Program-made: the position numbers and the translations under genes | Notes under the pieces: generated by a model | What the model was told of the DNA's origin: nothing | What the model saw: the letters and a program-made list of their open reading frames with translations, nothing else | Database searches by the model: none | NCBI RefSeq assembly: GCF_014855495.1 | Contig: NZ_JACYFJ010000001.1 | Location: 1,240,001 to 1,304,000, forward strand | DNA length: 64,000 nt | Reading direction: 5' to 3' | Source of the DNA: Euzebyella saccharophila | GTDB taxonomy: Bacteria; Bacteroidota; Bacteroidia; Flavobacteriales; Flavobacteriaceae | In this document: piece after piece, positions 50,677 to 59,194 of the stretch | How positions within the stretch are numbered: position 1 is the first letter of the stretch | How the letters are laid out: each line of letters begins with the position of its first letter

Positions 50677-52239
50677 ATGGGTGCTAGAATTTTAATTTTT
50701 TCGGTCTTTCTTTTTTGTATTTGCGTTTCCTCTTGTAAGAAGGAAAAAAAGGAATTAGTTGATAAGCCTAAAAATGAAAGTTCTTATTATATGGAGAAAC
50801 ATAGGCCTCAATTTCATTTCTCACCTGAAAAGATGTGGATGAACGACCCCAACGGAATGGTGTATCATAAGGGCGATTATCACCTCTTTTATCAGTATTA
50901 CCCGGATAGTACGGTTTGGGGCCCAATGCATTGGGGGCATGCAATTAGTAAAGACTTGATAAAGTGGGAACATCAACCTATTGGTTTGTGCCCTGATGAC
51001 TTGGGGTACATTTTTTCCGGGAGTGCCGTGGTTGATAAGGATAATACCTCTGGCTTTGGGGAGGAAGGAGAAGCCCCACTGGTGGCCATTTTTACGTATC
51101 ATGACCCCGTTGGTGAAAAAGAAGGGAAAAATACATTTCAAACCCAAGGCATTGCCTATAGTACGGATGATGGAAAGACTTGGGTGAAATATGATGGCAA
51201 TCCGGTAATTCCTAATGAAGGCATCAGGGATTTTAGAGATCCAAAAGTGATGTGGCATGAGGAAACAGGGCAATGGATTATGACTTTAGTTGCAGGCGAT
51301 CATGCACAGTTTTTTAGTTCATCTAATTTAAAGGAGTGGAAGCTCAACGGAACTTTTGGAAAGGATAAAGGGGCACATGGCGGAGTTTGGGAATGCCCTG
51401 ATTTATTTAAAATGAAGGTGGAAGGGAGTGAAGAGGAAAAATGGGTGCTACTTATTAGTATTAATCCAGGGGCACCCAACCAAGGAAGTGGTACGCAGTA
51501 TTTTGTTGGGGAATTTGATGGGAAAACTTTTACTACAGAGCAAAAAGAACACTTATGGGTAGATTGGGGTACGGATAATTATGCAGGAGTAACCTATAGC
51601 AACGCTCCTAACGATGACAAAATTTTTATTGGATGGATGAGTAACTGGATGTATGCCCAAGTAACCCCTACCAAAACGTGGAGAAGTGCCATGACGTTGC
51701 CTAGAAAATTGAATTTACAGAGGGATACAAAGGGCCACTATTTATTATATAGCTACCCGGTAAAATCTTTTAGTACCTACGTTGAAAATAAAGAAGAATT
51801 ATCTCTGGAGGTTGCCCCCAATGGAAGAGAAATAATCAAAAACAAGAATTTAGGGCAGTCTGAAATAAGTTTTATCGCCACTTCAAAGGATTTTCAGCTG
51901 GAGCTTGGAAATGATAAAGGGGAAGTGGTTGAATTTGGTTTCGATGCCGAGGGCAATTTTATGATTGATCGTTCTAAGTCTGGAAAAGTTGATTTTCAAG
52001 AGGGTTTCGGTACAATCATTCAAAAAATGCCAGTTGTTGATTTACCAAAAGGTCCTTTTGAAGTAAAAATAGTGGTGGATTGGTCTTCCGCTGAGGTTTT
52101 TTTAAACAAAGGACAATACGTGATGACCGCGCAGGTATTTCCCAATGATCTATATAATCAGCTGGTTATTAAAAATGAATCCAATGTAGTCTTGGAAATC
52201 AATAACTTGGAAATAAGCGCTGTTGAGAGAGTATGGTAA
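50677..52239 (+). CDS. GH32 fructan hydrolase (levanase/inulinase type), lipoprotein
   Basis: A lipoprotein signal (IFSVFLFCICVSSC, Cys20) is followed by a five-bladed beta-propeller and a C-terminal beta-sandwich. The three catalytic sites are present: WMNDPNG with nucleophile Asp57, FRDPK with Asp188 and WECPDLF with acid/base Glu239. Length is 520 residues. It hydrolyses beta-fructosides (levan, inulin or sucrose); which one is not evident. I use the ATG at 50677 rather than the TTG at 50662. No SusC/SusD or fructokinase gene is adjacent, so it is not a typical polysaccharide utilisation locus. Confidence 0.93.
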   Translation: MGARILIFSVFLFCICVSSCKKEKKELVDKPKNESSYYMEKHRPQFHFSPEKMWMNDPNGMVYHKGDYHLFYQYYPDSTVWGPMHWGHAISKDLIKWEHQPIGLCPDDLGYIFSGSAVVDKDNTSGFGEEGEAPLVAIFTYHDPVGEKEGKNTFQTQGIAYSTDDGKTWVKYDGNPVIPNEGIRDFRDPKVMWHEETGQWIMTLVAGDHAQFFSSSNLKEWKLNGTFGKDKGAHGGVWECPDLFKMKVEGSEEEKWVLLISINPGAPNQGSGTQYFVGEFDGKTFTTEQKEHLWVDWGTDNYAGVTYSNAPNDDKIFIGWMSNWMYAQVTPTKTWRSAMTLPRKLNLQRDTKGHYLLYSYPVKSFSTYVENKEELSLEVAPNGREIIKNKNLGQSEISFIATSKDFQLELGNDKGEVVEFGFDAEGNFMIDRSKSGKVDFQEGFGTIIQKMPVVDLPKGPFEVKIVVDWSSAEVFLNKGQYVMTAQVFPNDLYNQLVIKNESNVVLEINNLEISAVERVW

Positions 52240-52244
52240 ATTAT

Positions 52245-53531
52245 TTAGTTCATAATGCGCTGGCCGGCCAGTTTTTGTGCCAATTGCTGTAAATCTATAC
52301 CCATGTTTTCTTGATTCACTTTAAGTACTTCGGTTCGTAAGTGGGCAGGTAGATTGGAATAGCCTTTTTGTGCTCCCAAAATCATACCTGCAACGGCGGC
52401 AACCGTATCATTGTCCCTGCCGTAGTTGACTATAAATTGCATGGTTTTTTCAAAATCACCACTTCCAAATTGTAGTCCGGTAATTAATATCTCCCAGATT
52501 TCACCTGCATGAAAAGGAATGGCCTTTTGGTTTTCTTCCAAAAAGCTGTACGCCATTTCCTGTTTTAGCCAGTTCTCTTGAGAACCAATGTAGCCCTTAG
52601 GCACTCTAGAAGTGTTGATCAAGCGATCCTGAAGCTCTAATTGATCAATAGTCAATATGTTTTCGACGGAGGCGTCTGCAATGGAATAAGAAATTCTACC
52701 CACGAGCCTACTATCTTGAAAACCGTTTGGGTCTACAAATGTAGCGGTATTGATTATGGAGTCTATACTCTGTGTACGCATGGCAACAAATGTCATGGCC
52801 GAAACCATTGCCGAGATATCCTTGGCGTAACCAATATCAAACAAGGCATGGTCAAAAGCTAATTGATAGGCTTCTTCCGCGTTTTGCGAAATTAACCCGA
52901 ACATAGGAGTATAGAGTTGCCCTGCACAAGACATTTCGCCTCCGTAAAATCTACTAAGTGCTTGGCTGTAATTTTTATAGCTTTCTTTGTATGCCATTGA
53001 GACCCGTGCCCATTCCTTGATCCAATCCAATTTTTCAATTTGTTCATCAAGAAAATCGGTTTTTGGTATTTCATTTGACGTCTGAAGCGTTTGGGTCAAG
53101 CTATGGTAGTAGTCAATTATATAATCCGTAAAGCGGTCTGGGCTTAACTCCCCTTTGTTTTGGACAAAGTACTGAACCATGGCCATTTTCCAACGTGTGT
53201 CATCCGTTGTGGCTCCGGGAAGAAGATTGTTGTCCCAAGTGCCTTCTGGAGATTGTGGTCTTACGGCAGGTGTAAGGCCAGTTATATAACCATATTTAAG
53301 TTGAATGTCTTTTCTGTGCCACATTTCTGTGGAAGCGCCCATGGCATCACCTATGGCAGAACCAACCAAAGCACCAAGAATTTTGTCATAATACTCCTCA
53401 GGGGAAAGTTGTTTTTGTGTCGTTTGATAGGTTTGCTTTACTGGTGCGGGAATCTCCAATTCAGTAGTACCGGTTTCTTTACAGGAAAGGAAGAAAAATA
53501 GGGGGAGTAATACTGCGTAGACCCTACTCAT
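52245..53531 (-). CDS. ADP-ribosylglycohydrolase-fold lipoprotein
   Basis: 428 residues with a lipoprotein signal (VLLPLFFFLSC, Cys17) and the ADP-ribosylglycohydrolase (DraG/ARH) fold. GALVGSAIGDAMGAS opens the domain, GATTDDTRWKMA carries the metal-binding Asp pair, and GRDNDTVAAVAGMILGA is the second metal motif (usually GGDxDTxAA; here the first residues read GR). An exported version is unexpected for reversing cytoplasmic ADP-ribosylation, so a different N- or O-glycosyl substrate is likely. Its start overlaps the kinase stop by 4 nt. Confidence 0.82.
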   Translation of the reverse strand: MSRVYAVLLPLFFFLSCKETGTTELEIPAPVKQTYQTTQKQLSPEEYYDKILGALVGSAIGDAMGASTEMWHRKDIQLKYGYITGLTPAVRPQSPEGTWDNNLLPGATTDDTRWKMAMVQYFVQNKGELSPDRFTDYIIDYYHSLTQTLQTSNEIPKTDFLDEQIEKLDWIKEWARVSMAYKESYKNYSQALSRFYGGEMSCAGQLYTPMFGLISQNAEEAYQLAFDHALFDIGYAKDISAMVSAMTFVAMRTQSIDSIINTATFVDPNGFQDSRLVGRISYSIADASVENILTIDQLELQDRLINTSRVPKGYIGSQENWLKQEMAYSFLEENQKAIPFHAGEIWEILITGLQFGSGDFEKTMQFIVNYGRDNDTVAAVAGMILGAQKGYSNLPAHLRTEVLKVNQENMGIDLQQLAQKLAGQRIMN

Positions 53532-54520
53532 ACAGTCAATATTAATTTTCGTGCTTTTTTTAGGAGTTTTGTTTTCTCTTTAATGGTGCGCTCCATTGGT
53601 AATTGCGCTAGACCTATAATGCGCCTTGCAATTTCAATGCCGGCCACTTGGGCCATCAGCTTTTTGTCTGCGGTACCTTGATAGCTTGCATGAATTCTGT
53701 TGAGGTAACTTTTCTTTCCTGTGGCCATAATTATATGAGCGGCCATAACTCCAAGGTCAAATTCTGGAAATCCAACAAAACCAAATTCTGGGTCAATAAT
53801 ATATAGGTCGCCACCTTCTGTCATCCAACTGCCAGGATAGTAGTCGCCATGTATAAGTGTATTGCCTTGTGAAAGGTATTTTTGGCCTACCTGTTCAACC
53901 ACGGTCTTAATGGTCTTACTCGTCCTAAAAGGTATTGATAGGTCCTGTAAGCCTTCCTGTATGTCATTTAGGTCAAGGTCGCTATCTTCTTCAAAGGGAA
54001 GTACAAAAATATGCTTATGATTGAGGAAACGCATTTGAAGGTTTTCAGGAAAGCCTCCATCAACCTCGGTCCTATGTATCAATCCAAGAATAAATACCAA
54101 TCTATCCAGATGTTTGGCTAGAATATCACGATTTTGGTAGATGATACTCATGTCCTCGCAATTGCCCAAATCCTGAAGGAGCAATAATTTTTCGGCGCCG
54201 TCGTACCCAATAATTTGTGGAATATGTGCGCTAACGGCGTTTTGAAGTAAGGCTTGGTAAAAGTTTTTTTCAACAGCAATGCGCTCAACAGGGGCTGAAA
54301 TTTGCTGGTATTTTTGAACGTAAGGCCTTGATTGTTTTATAATAAAGGACCTTTCATTGGTACTTACGCGAATGACCACATTCATGTTTCCTTCGCCCGG
54401 CTCTTCAATGGATTTGATCTTTTCTCCAGGATTTAGCCAAGAATTGGCAGAAAGAAAGCTTTCTAGTTCTGGGATAGGGGTAGAAATATCTATTGCTTTC
54501 AAAACAAGAGTTTTACGCAA
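53528..54520 (-). CDS. Methylthioribose kinase-like phosphotransferase
   Basis: 330 residues of the APH/choline-kinase fold. GEGNMNVVIRVS is the nucleotide loop, FIIKQSRPYV has the ATP-binding Lys, LIHGDYYPGSWM is the catalytic loop (Ser in the usual Asn position, as in MtnK), and IIDPEFGFVGFPEFDLG replaces DFG with DPEF, again MtnK-like. The substrate may be a pentose nucleoside or sugar such as methylthioribose. The start is TTG at 54520 with no better ATG. It is coupled to an ADP-ribosylglycohydrolase-fold lipoprotein, so both may act on ribose-containing compounds. Confidence 0.78.
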   Translation of the reverse strand: MRKTLVLKAIDISTPIPELESFLSANSWLNPGEKIKSIEEPGEGNMNVVIRVSTNERSFIIKQSRPYVQKYQQISAPVERIAVEKNFYQALLQNAVSAHIPQIIGYDGAEKLLLLQDLGNCEDMSIIYQNRDILAKHLDRLVFILGLIHRTEVDGGFPENLQMRFLNHKHIFVLPFEEDSDLDLNDIQEGLQDLSIPFRTSKTIKTVVEQVGQKYLSQGNTLIHGDYYPGSWMTEGGDLYIIDPEFGFVGFPEFDLGVMAAHIIMATGKKSYLNRIHASYQGTADKKLMAQVAGIEIARRIIGLAQLPMERTIKEKTKLLKKARKLILTV

Positions 54521-54535
54521 TATAGGCGTAAAAAC

Positions 54536-54568
54536 AAAAAAATCCTCACATTTCTATGAGGATTTTTT
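54536..54568 (-). terminator. Terminator after tRNA-Phe
   Basis: Stem of 8 bp (AATCCTCA at 54541-54548 with TGAGGATT at 54557-54564) with an 8-nt loop. In the tRNA direction it is followed by a T7 run (complement of A residues 54536-54542), and A-rich sequence on the other side makes it partly bidirectional. Confidence 0.8.
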
Positions 54569-54569
54569 G

Positions 54570-54642
<73 letters not shown>

Positions 54643-54669
54643 AATACACTGCCTTTGCTTAGGCGGGTG

Positions 54670-54700
54670 CAAATATAATTTCTATTTTTCGATATGCAAA
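54670..54700 (-). promoter_or_regulatory. Promoter of tRNA-Phe
   Basis: On the minus strand TTTG (54700-54697), a 19-nt spacer and TATATTTG (54677-54670) form an exact Bacteroidetes promoter, about 28 nt before the tRNA. Confidence 0.7.
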
Positions 54701-54723
54701 CAAAATCTCAAAAAAAAGGACAT

Positions 54724-54750
54724 TGGTTTAAATCCTTTTTTTGACCTTTG
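54724..54750 (+). promoter_or_regulatory. Candidate promoter of coaX
   Basis: TTG at 54724-54726, a 16-nt spacer and GACCTTTG at 54743-54750, one mismatch from TAnnTTTG. It is 5 nt before the coaX ATG, so the transcript would be nearly leaderless. Confidence 0.4.
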
Positions 54751-54754
54751 TAGT

Positions 54755-55483
54755 ATGAACCTAGTGATAGATGCTGGAAATACGTCAGTTAAACTTGCTG
54801 TTTTTGATAGGGAGAATTTAATTTTTTATCAAAATATAAAGGCCGATGAACTGGCAAGGCAAGTAAAAGAGGTGTGCGACCATTACCCAAAAATTAAGGA
54901 TGGGATCATTTCTTCAGTTGGTAAAATGGATAGAAAGGTGTTTGGGGTGCTCGCGGTCTTTTGTAATGTTCATGAATTGACTTCCAATTCCAGAACGCCC
55001 TATAAGAATTCCTATGCTACTAGACAGACTTTAGGTGTGGATAGAATGGCTTTGGCAACAGCGGCTTTTTATCAAAATCCAAAAGGCAACACCTTGGTCA
55101 TTGATTCCGGTACCTGTATAACCTATGAGATGGTAAATGATTATGGGGAGTATTTGGGCGGGGCCATAGGTCCGGGGCTTCAGATGAGATATAATGCACT
55201 TCATGAACATACTGCCAAACTACCTCTTCTAATGCCCGAAGAACCATTGGATTTTATTGGCAATTCAACTGAAAATAGCATTCATAGCGGAGTGGTCAAT
55301 GGTATGGTACAGGAAATAGAAGGTGTTATTAATCAGTATAAAAGGCGGTTTACAGATTTAACAGTTATTTTAACAGGAGGCGATGCGCCATTTTTGTCAA
55401 AACGGCTAAAAAATACCATATTTGCGGATTCCAAATTTCTCCTAAGGGGTTTAAACTATCTGTTGGAATACAACAAGCATTAA
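54755..55483 (+). CDS. coaX: Type III pantothenate kinase
   Basis: First step of coenzyme A synthesis. It belongs to the acetate/sugar kinase-Hsp70-actin fold: NLVIDAGNTSVKLAVF (phosphate 1), LGVDRMALATAAFYQ, NTLVIDSGTCITYEMVN (phosphate 2) and LGGAIGPGLQMRY, VILTGGDAPFL. Length is 242 residues, normal for the type. It heads a plus-strand run of envelope genes; the outer-membrane protein gene begins at the base after its stop codon. Confidence 0.95.
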   Translation: MNLVIDAGNTSVKLAVFDRENLIFYQNIKADELARQVKEVCDHYPKIKDGIISSVGKMDRKVFGVLAVFCNVHELTSNSRTPYKNSYATRQTLGVDRMALATAAFYQNPKGNTLVIDSGTCITYEMVNDYGEYLGGAIGPGLQMRYNALHEHTAKLPLLMPEEPLDFIGNSTENSIHSGVVNGMVQEIEGVINQYKRRFTDLTVILTGGDAPFLSKRLKNTIFADSKFLLRGLNYLLEYNKH

Positions 55484-56770
55484 ATGATCAGAAAAATATT
55501 CTACGTTTTAGTGTGCCTAGTCGCATCCGGCGCATATGGGCAAGACGGAACCATTTCGCCATATTCTTATTTTGGCTTGGGTGAGCTTAGTCCGGCCACT
55601 ACCATAGAAAATCAGATGATGGGAGGTATTGCCATGTATGCCGATAGTATACATGTGAACCTTCAAAACCCAGCAGCCTATAGTAAATTAGGGGTGCGTT
55701 ATGGTGAGGATTTTGGTATTACTACCTATACCGCTGGTATTTCGCATAAGCGAACTACTTTGGAGAGCTTTACGGCACAGGAAAGTAGTGCCGTTACAAG
55801 TTTAGACTATCTCTCCCTAGGTTTCAGCTTAAAAAAAGGTTTGGGAGTTGGTTTTGGGGTAATGCCTTACAGCTCCGTGGGATACAATTTTGTTGATCAA
55901 AGGGGATCGGAAGGTTCAAGGGTCATCAATGAATATTCTGGGGAAGGCGGATTGAATAAAATATACTTTTCCGTTGGCTATGAGCTTTTGAAAAACCTTA
56001 GTATTGGGGTTTCAGCAAACTATAATTTTGGAACTATAGAGAGCACCAGAATTCAGAGTACGGAAAATGTTCAATATGGAGTGAGGGATGAAAGAAGTTC
56101 TAGAATAGGTGGGTTTGATTTGAACTACGCGGTCAACTATACTCCGGAGGTGACTGATAAGCATACGTTATATACATCTTTACGCATAAATACACAGGCC
56201 AATCTATCCGCAAGAAATACGAAGAGAATTGGTTCTTTTTCCCTTTTGACCCAAGCAGATGTGGAGGCGGTAGATGTTAATTTAGAAGCACAGGGATTAA
56301 AGGAAACCGGTGTTAAAATACCTACAAGGGCAACAGTAGGTTTGGGCTATGGCCAAAACATGAAATGGTTTTTAGGCGTTGAATACAGTTATCAAAAGCT
56401 TAGCGACTTCTCCAATGTTTTCTTGGAAATAGACAATCTTGTCTATGATAATGCCTCTACTTTAGCTCTAGGTGGATATTACATACCTAACCGAAGCTCT
56501 TTTGAAGGGTATTTAAAAAGAGTTACTTACAGGGCCGGAGTACGTTTGGATAAAACCGGAATGTACATCAATGACAAAGAAGTAAATGACTTTGGCATAA
56601 CTTTTGGATTAGGTCTCCCGCTTGGCAATAGCTTTTCAAATTTAAACCTTGGATTTGAATTGGGGAGAAGAGGAACAACAGCAGCAGATTTAATTGAAGA
56701 GAGTTATTTTAAAGTGAATGTTGGGTTGTCCTTGAATGATGTTTGGTTTAGCAAGCGCAAGATCAATTAG
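55484..56770 (+). CDS. Outer-membrane beta-barrel protein (FadL/OmpP1-like)
   Basis: 428 residues with a signal peptide (IFYVLVCLVASGAYGQ). The mature start reads GTISPYSYFGLGELSPATT, characteristic of flavobacterial outer-membrane proteins commonly encoded after coaX, with about 14 strands such as SLGFSLKKGLGVGFGVMPYSSVGYNF and a C-terminus of VNVGLSLNDVWF. FadL-type transport of hydrophobic compounds is possible but not shown. Immediately adjacent to coaX. Confidence 0.75.
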   Translation: MIRKIFYVLVCLVASGAYGQDGTISPYSYFGLGELSPATTIENQMMGGIAMYADSIHVNLQNPAAYSKLGVRYGEDFGITTYTAGISHKRTTLESFTAQESSAVTSLDYLSLGFSLKKGLGVGFGVMPYSSVGYNFVDQRGSEGSRVINEYSGEGGLNKIYFSVGYELLKNLSIGVSANYNFGTIESTRIQSTENVQYGVRDERSSRIGGFDLNYAVNYTPEVTDKHTLYTSLRINTQANLSARNTKRIGSFSLLTQADVEAVDVNLEAQGLKETGVKIPTRATVGLGYGQNMKWFLGVEYSYQKLSDFSNVFLEIDNLVYDNASTLALGGYYIPNRSSFEGYLKRVTYRAGVRLDKTGMYINDKEVNDFGITFGLGLPLGNSFSNLNLGFELGRRGTTAADLIEESYFKVNVGLSLNDVWFSKRKIN

Positions 56771-57012
56771 ACCGAAAGTTTTTTTGATTTTTTGTTAAAA
56801 AAACGCAATGAATTTTTAGAATGCTGAAAAACAGGTGTGAAAACCACACATTGTATCTTAATTTACAGGAAACACAGGGTAAGCTTGCTAAAAAATTAGT
56901 ACATTGAGACCCTCAAAAATTGAAAAACCTAGAACGCAAGACGTCAGATAAATGTAACAAGAGCAACGGCGACGAGTGTTTGACTTTTTGAAAAACAAAT
57001 AAAATTGAACAA

Positions 57013-58386
57013 ATGAAAACTAAAATTTACTTTACTGCAATCATGCTTTTTGGGTTCATTGTGTCTAGCAATGCCCAGGCGCAAAATCCTGAATGTTTGA
57101 CCAATCTTTCAATTTATGCGGAACATGCCAAAGTAAAGAATTATGAGGCGGCATATACTCCTTGGAAGATGGTATATGAAACTTGCCCGGACATTAACAA
57201 AGCAAACTTTTCCTTAGGTGAAAAAATCTTACAGGACAAAATCGATAAGTCTTCTGGCGCAGAAAAAGATGGCTACATCAAAGACTTGATGGCCCTTTAT
57301 GACAATAGTGCCAAATACTTCCCCAAAAGGTATACTCCTGCAGTAGTTGCCATTGATAAGGCTTTATTGATGTATGAAAATAAAATGGGTTCAGATGAGG
57401 AAATCTATGCAACATTGGACGGAGCTTTCCAAAATGACGCCAAGAACTTTAAGAATCCTAAAGCCCTATATCTCTATTTTTCCAGTTTGGTAGATTTGCA
57501 CAAAGGTGGTAGCAAAGAGTTACAAGAGGTTTTTGATGTTTATGACAATGTAACCGGAAAGATTGATGAAGAAATTCAGAAACTTACTCAAGTGGTTACC
57601 ACATTATTGCCAAAGGATTCTACAGGAACCATAACTTCTAAGGAGAAAAGAAAATTAAAAATAGCTACAACCAACTCTGAATCTTACGGTAAAATAGCAG
57701 GAAGTGTTGATTCTAAATTGGGAGCATTGGCAGATTGTGAAAACTTGATTCCTTTGTATGAGAAAAGCTTTGAGGAGAAAAAGGGAGATGTAACCTGGGT
57801 TAAGAGAGCTGTAGGTAGAATGTTCAACAAAGAATGTACTGATGACCCTTTGTTCCAAAAATTGTTTGAAGCCCAATTGGCTTTGGATCCTTCTGCAAGT
57901 GCTTATGTTTATGGTGGTACCTTAAAAATGAAAAATGGAGATTCTTCTGGCGCCTTGGAAGATTTTGACAAGGCAATGAGCTTGGAGACCGATCCCTATA
58001 AAAAGTCGGATATCGCTTACAAGGTTGCTGTGATCAACAAAAGAAAAGGTAGTAAGTCTACCGCTAGAAAGTATGCTCAAATGGCCATTAACTCCAATAA
58101 AGCAAATGGTAAGGCATATTTATTGATTGCTAATCTTTACGCCACTAGTGCCAATGATTGTGGTAGCTCCACTTTTGAGAAGAGAGCTATGTATTGGAAA
58201 GCGGCTGATATGGCCCGTCAAGCGGGACGTGTAGATCCATCTTTGAGTTCTCAGGCCAATCAGGCAGCAGCAAGTTATGCAGCCAAGGCTCCTTCCAAGA
58301 CGGATATCTTCAACTCAGGGATGGCAGGTAAATCTGTTAGCTTTAGTTGCTGGGTAGGAGGTAGCGTAAAGGTGCCTAGCCTTTAA
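57013..58386 (+). CDS. Exported TPR-like protein
   Basis: 457 residues with a signal peptide (FTAIMLFGFIVSSNAQAQ). The body is almost wholly alpha-helical with tetratricopeptide-like pairs, clearest near KNGDSSGALEDFDKAMSLETDPYKKSDIAYKVAVI and ANGKAYLLIANLYATSAND. A few conserved Cys (ECLTNL, ETCPDIN, DCGSSTF) suggest periplasmic disulfides. It probably scaffolds envelope proteins; its position between an outer-membrane protein and lptC points that way. The 242-nt gap upstream has no exact promoter that I can identify. Confidence 0.78.
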   Translation: MKTKIYFTAIMLFGFIVSSNAQAQNPECLTNLSIYAEHAKVKNYEAAYTPWKMVYETCPDINKANFSLGEKILQDKIDKSSGAEKDGYIKDLMALYDNSAKYFPKRYTPAVVAIDKALLMYENKMGSDEEIYATLDGAFQNDAKNFKNPKALYLYFSSLVDLHKGGSKELQEVFDVYDNVTGKIDEEIQKLTQVVTTLLPKDSTGTITSKEKRKLKIATTNSESYGKIAGSVDSKLGALADCENLIPLYEKSFEEKKGDVTWVKRAVGRMFNKECTDDPLFQKLFEAQLALDPSASAYVYGGTLKMKNGDSSGALEDFDKAMSLETDPYKKSDIAYKVAVINKRKGSKSTARKYAQMAINSNKANGKAYLLIANLYATSANDCGSSTFEKRAMYWKAADMARQAGRVDPSLSSQANQAAASYAAKAPSKTDIFNSGMAGKSVSFSCWVGGSVKVPSL

Positions 58387-58387
58387 G

Positions 58388-58996
58388 ATGACTCAAAGGA
58401 TAAAAAATAAATTATCGAATATTGCCATGGTTTGTACCATGGCAATACTTTTTTGGAGCTGTAAGGACACTTACAAAAGGTCTGGCCAAGAAAAGGTTCC
58501 GTTGGTGTATCCCGTAGGTATTGCAGAAGATTTTGATCTTACCTACACAGAGGCAAGGGAGCAACTTGGTTCCGAAGATAGTGCCACCTCAAGGGTAATT
58601 GCCGTTCTCAATAGTCCGTTAAACAATAATTATGAAAATCTGGTGTTCCCTTACCAAACTTTTCCCAAAGGCTTGGTGATTGATTTTTTTAATGAATCTG
58701 GAGAGAAGAGTATTATCAAGGCCGATTTTGGAATTATATATGCAGCTACAAATGTTATAGATTTGCAGGGTAATGTGGTTATTGAAAGTCATGACGGTAA
58801 AAAATTGGAAACAACGCAACTTTATTGGGATCAAGACCAAGATTGGATTTTTACCCAAGAAAAATTTAAGTTTACCAATCCTGAAGACGGAACTATTATG
58901 GATGGTGAAGGAATGGATTTCAATAAGGATATTAGCTTTTTTAATGCCCACAAGACTTTTGGGTTAATGACATTAAAGGAACAACCAAATGATTAA
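58388..58996 (+). CDS. lptC: LPS transport protein LptC
   Basis: 202 residues: an N-terminal signal/anchor ending in a lipobox-like Cys (MAILFWSC), then a beta-jellyroll of the LptC/OstA-like type. Repeats such as IKADFGIIYAATNVIDLQGNVVIES and DWIFTQEKFKFTNPEDGTIMDGEGMDF show the strand pattern. LptC passes lipopolysaccharide from the inner-membrane transporter to LptA. It follows the TPR gene by 1 nt and overlaps the small membrane protein by 8 nt. Confidence 0.82.
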   Translation: MTQRIKNKLSNIAMVCTMAILFWSCKDTYKRSGQEKVPLVYPVGIAEDFDLTYTEAREQLGSEDSATSRVIAVLNSPLNNNYENLVFPYQTFPKGLVIDFFNESGEKSIIKADFGIIYAATNVIDLQGNVVIESHDGKKLETTQLYWDQDQDWIFTQEKFKFTNPEDGTIMDGEGMDFNKDISFFNAHKTFGLMTLKEQPND

Positions 58997-59189
58997 GATT
59001 TTAAGATATACGGAGTATCTTTATTTGGCGGTATGCTTCTTCTCGCTTTACCGCATTTTTACCGATTGGAATACCGATCGGCAGAGTGCTTATTTATTTA
59101 TATTTTTTGCTGTGGTTTCTATAGGTATGTTCTTTTTTAGAAGAAACTACCGGAAGAAATTTGAACAACGTAGTAGAGATAACCAGTAG
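58989..59189 (+). CDS. Small two-helix membrane protein
   Basis: 66 residues, two hydrophobic helices (YLYLAVCFFSLYRIF and AYLFIFFAVVSIGMFFF) and a basic C-terminal tail (RRNYRKKFEQRSR). It overlaps lptC by 8 nt and ends 5 nt before the CNNM gene, so it is translated with them. I recognise no family name; the tail is likely cytoplasmic. It may be a small partner of LPS transport or of the CNNM protein. Confidence 0.7.
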   Translation: MIKILRYTEYLYLAVCFFSLYRIFTDWNTDRQSAYLFIFFAVVSIGMFFFRRNYRKKFEQRSRDNQ

Positions 59190-59194
59190 TAGTT

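Noticed and set aside
50677-54520. A fructan polysaccharide utilisation locus around GH32
   Set aside because: No SusC/SusD pair, fructokinase or sugar transporter is nearby; the next two genes face the other way and have unrelated folds.
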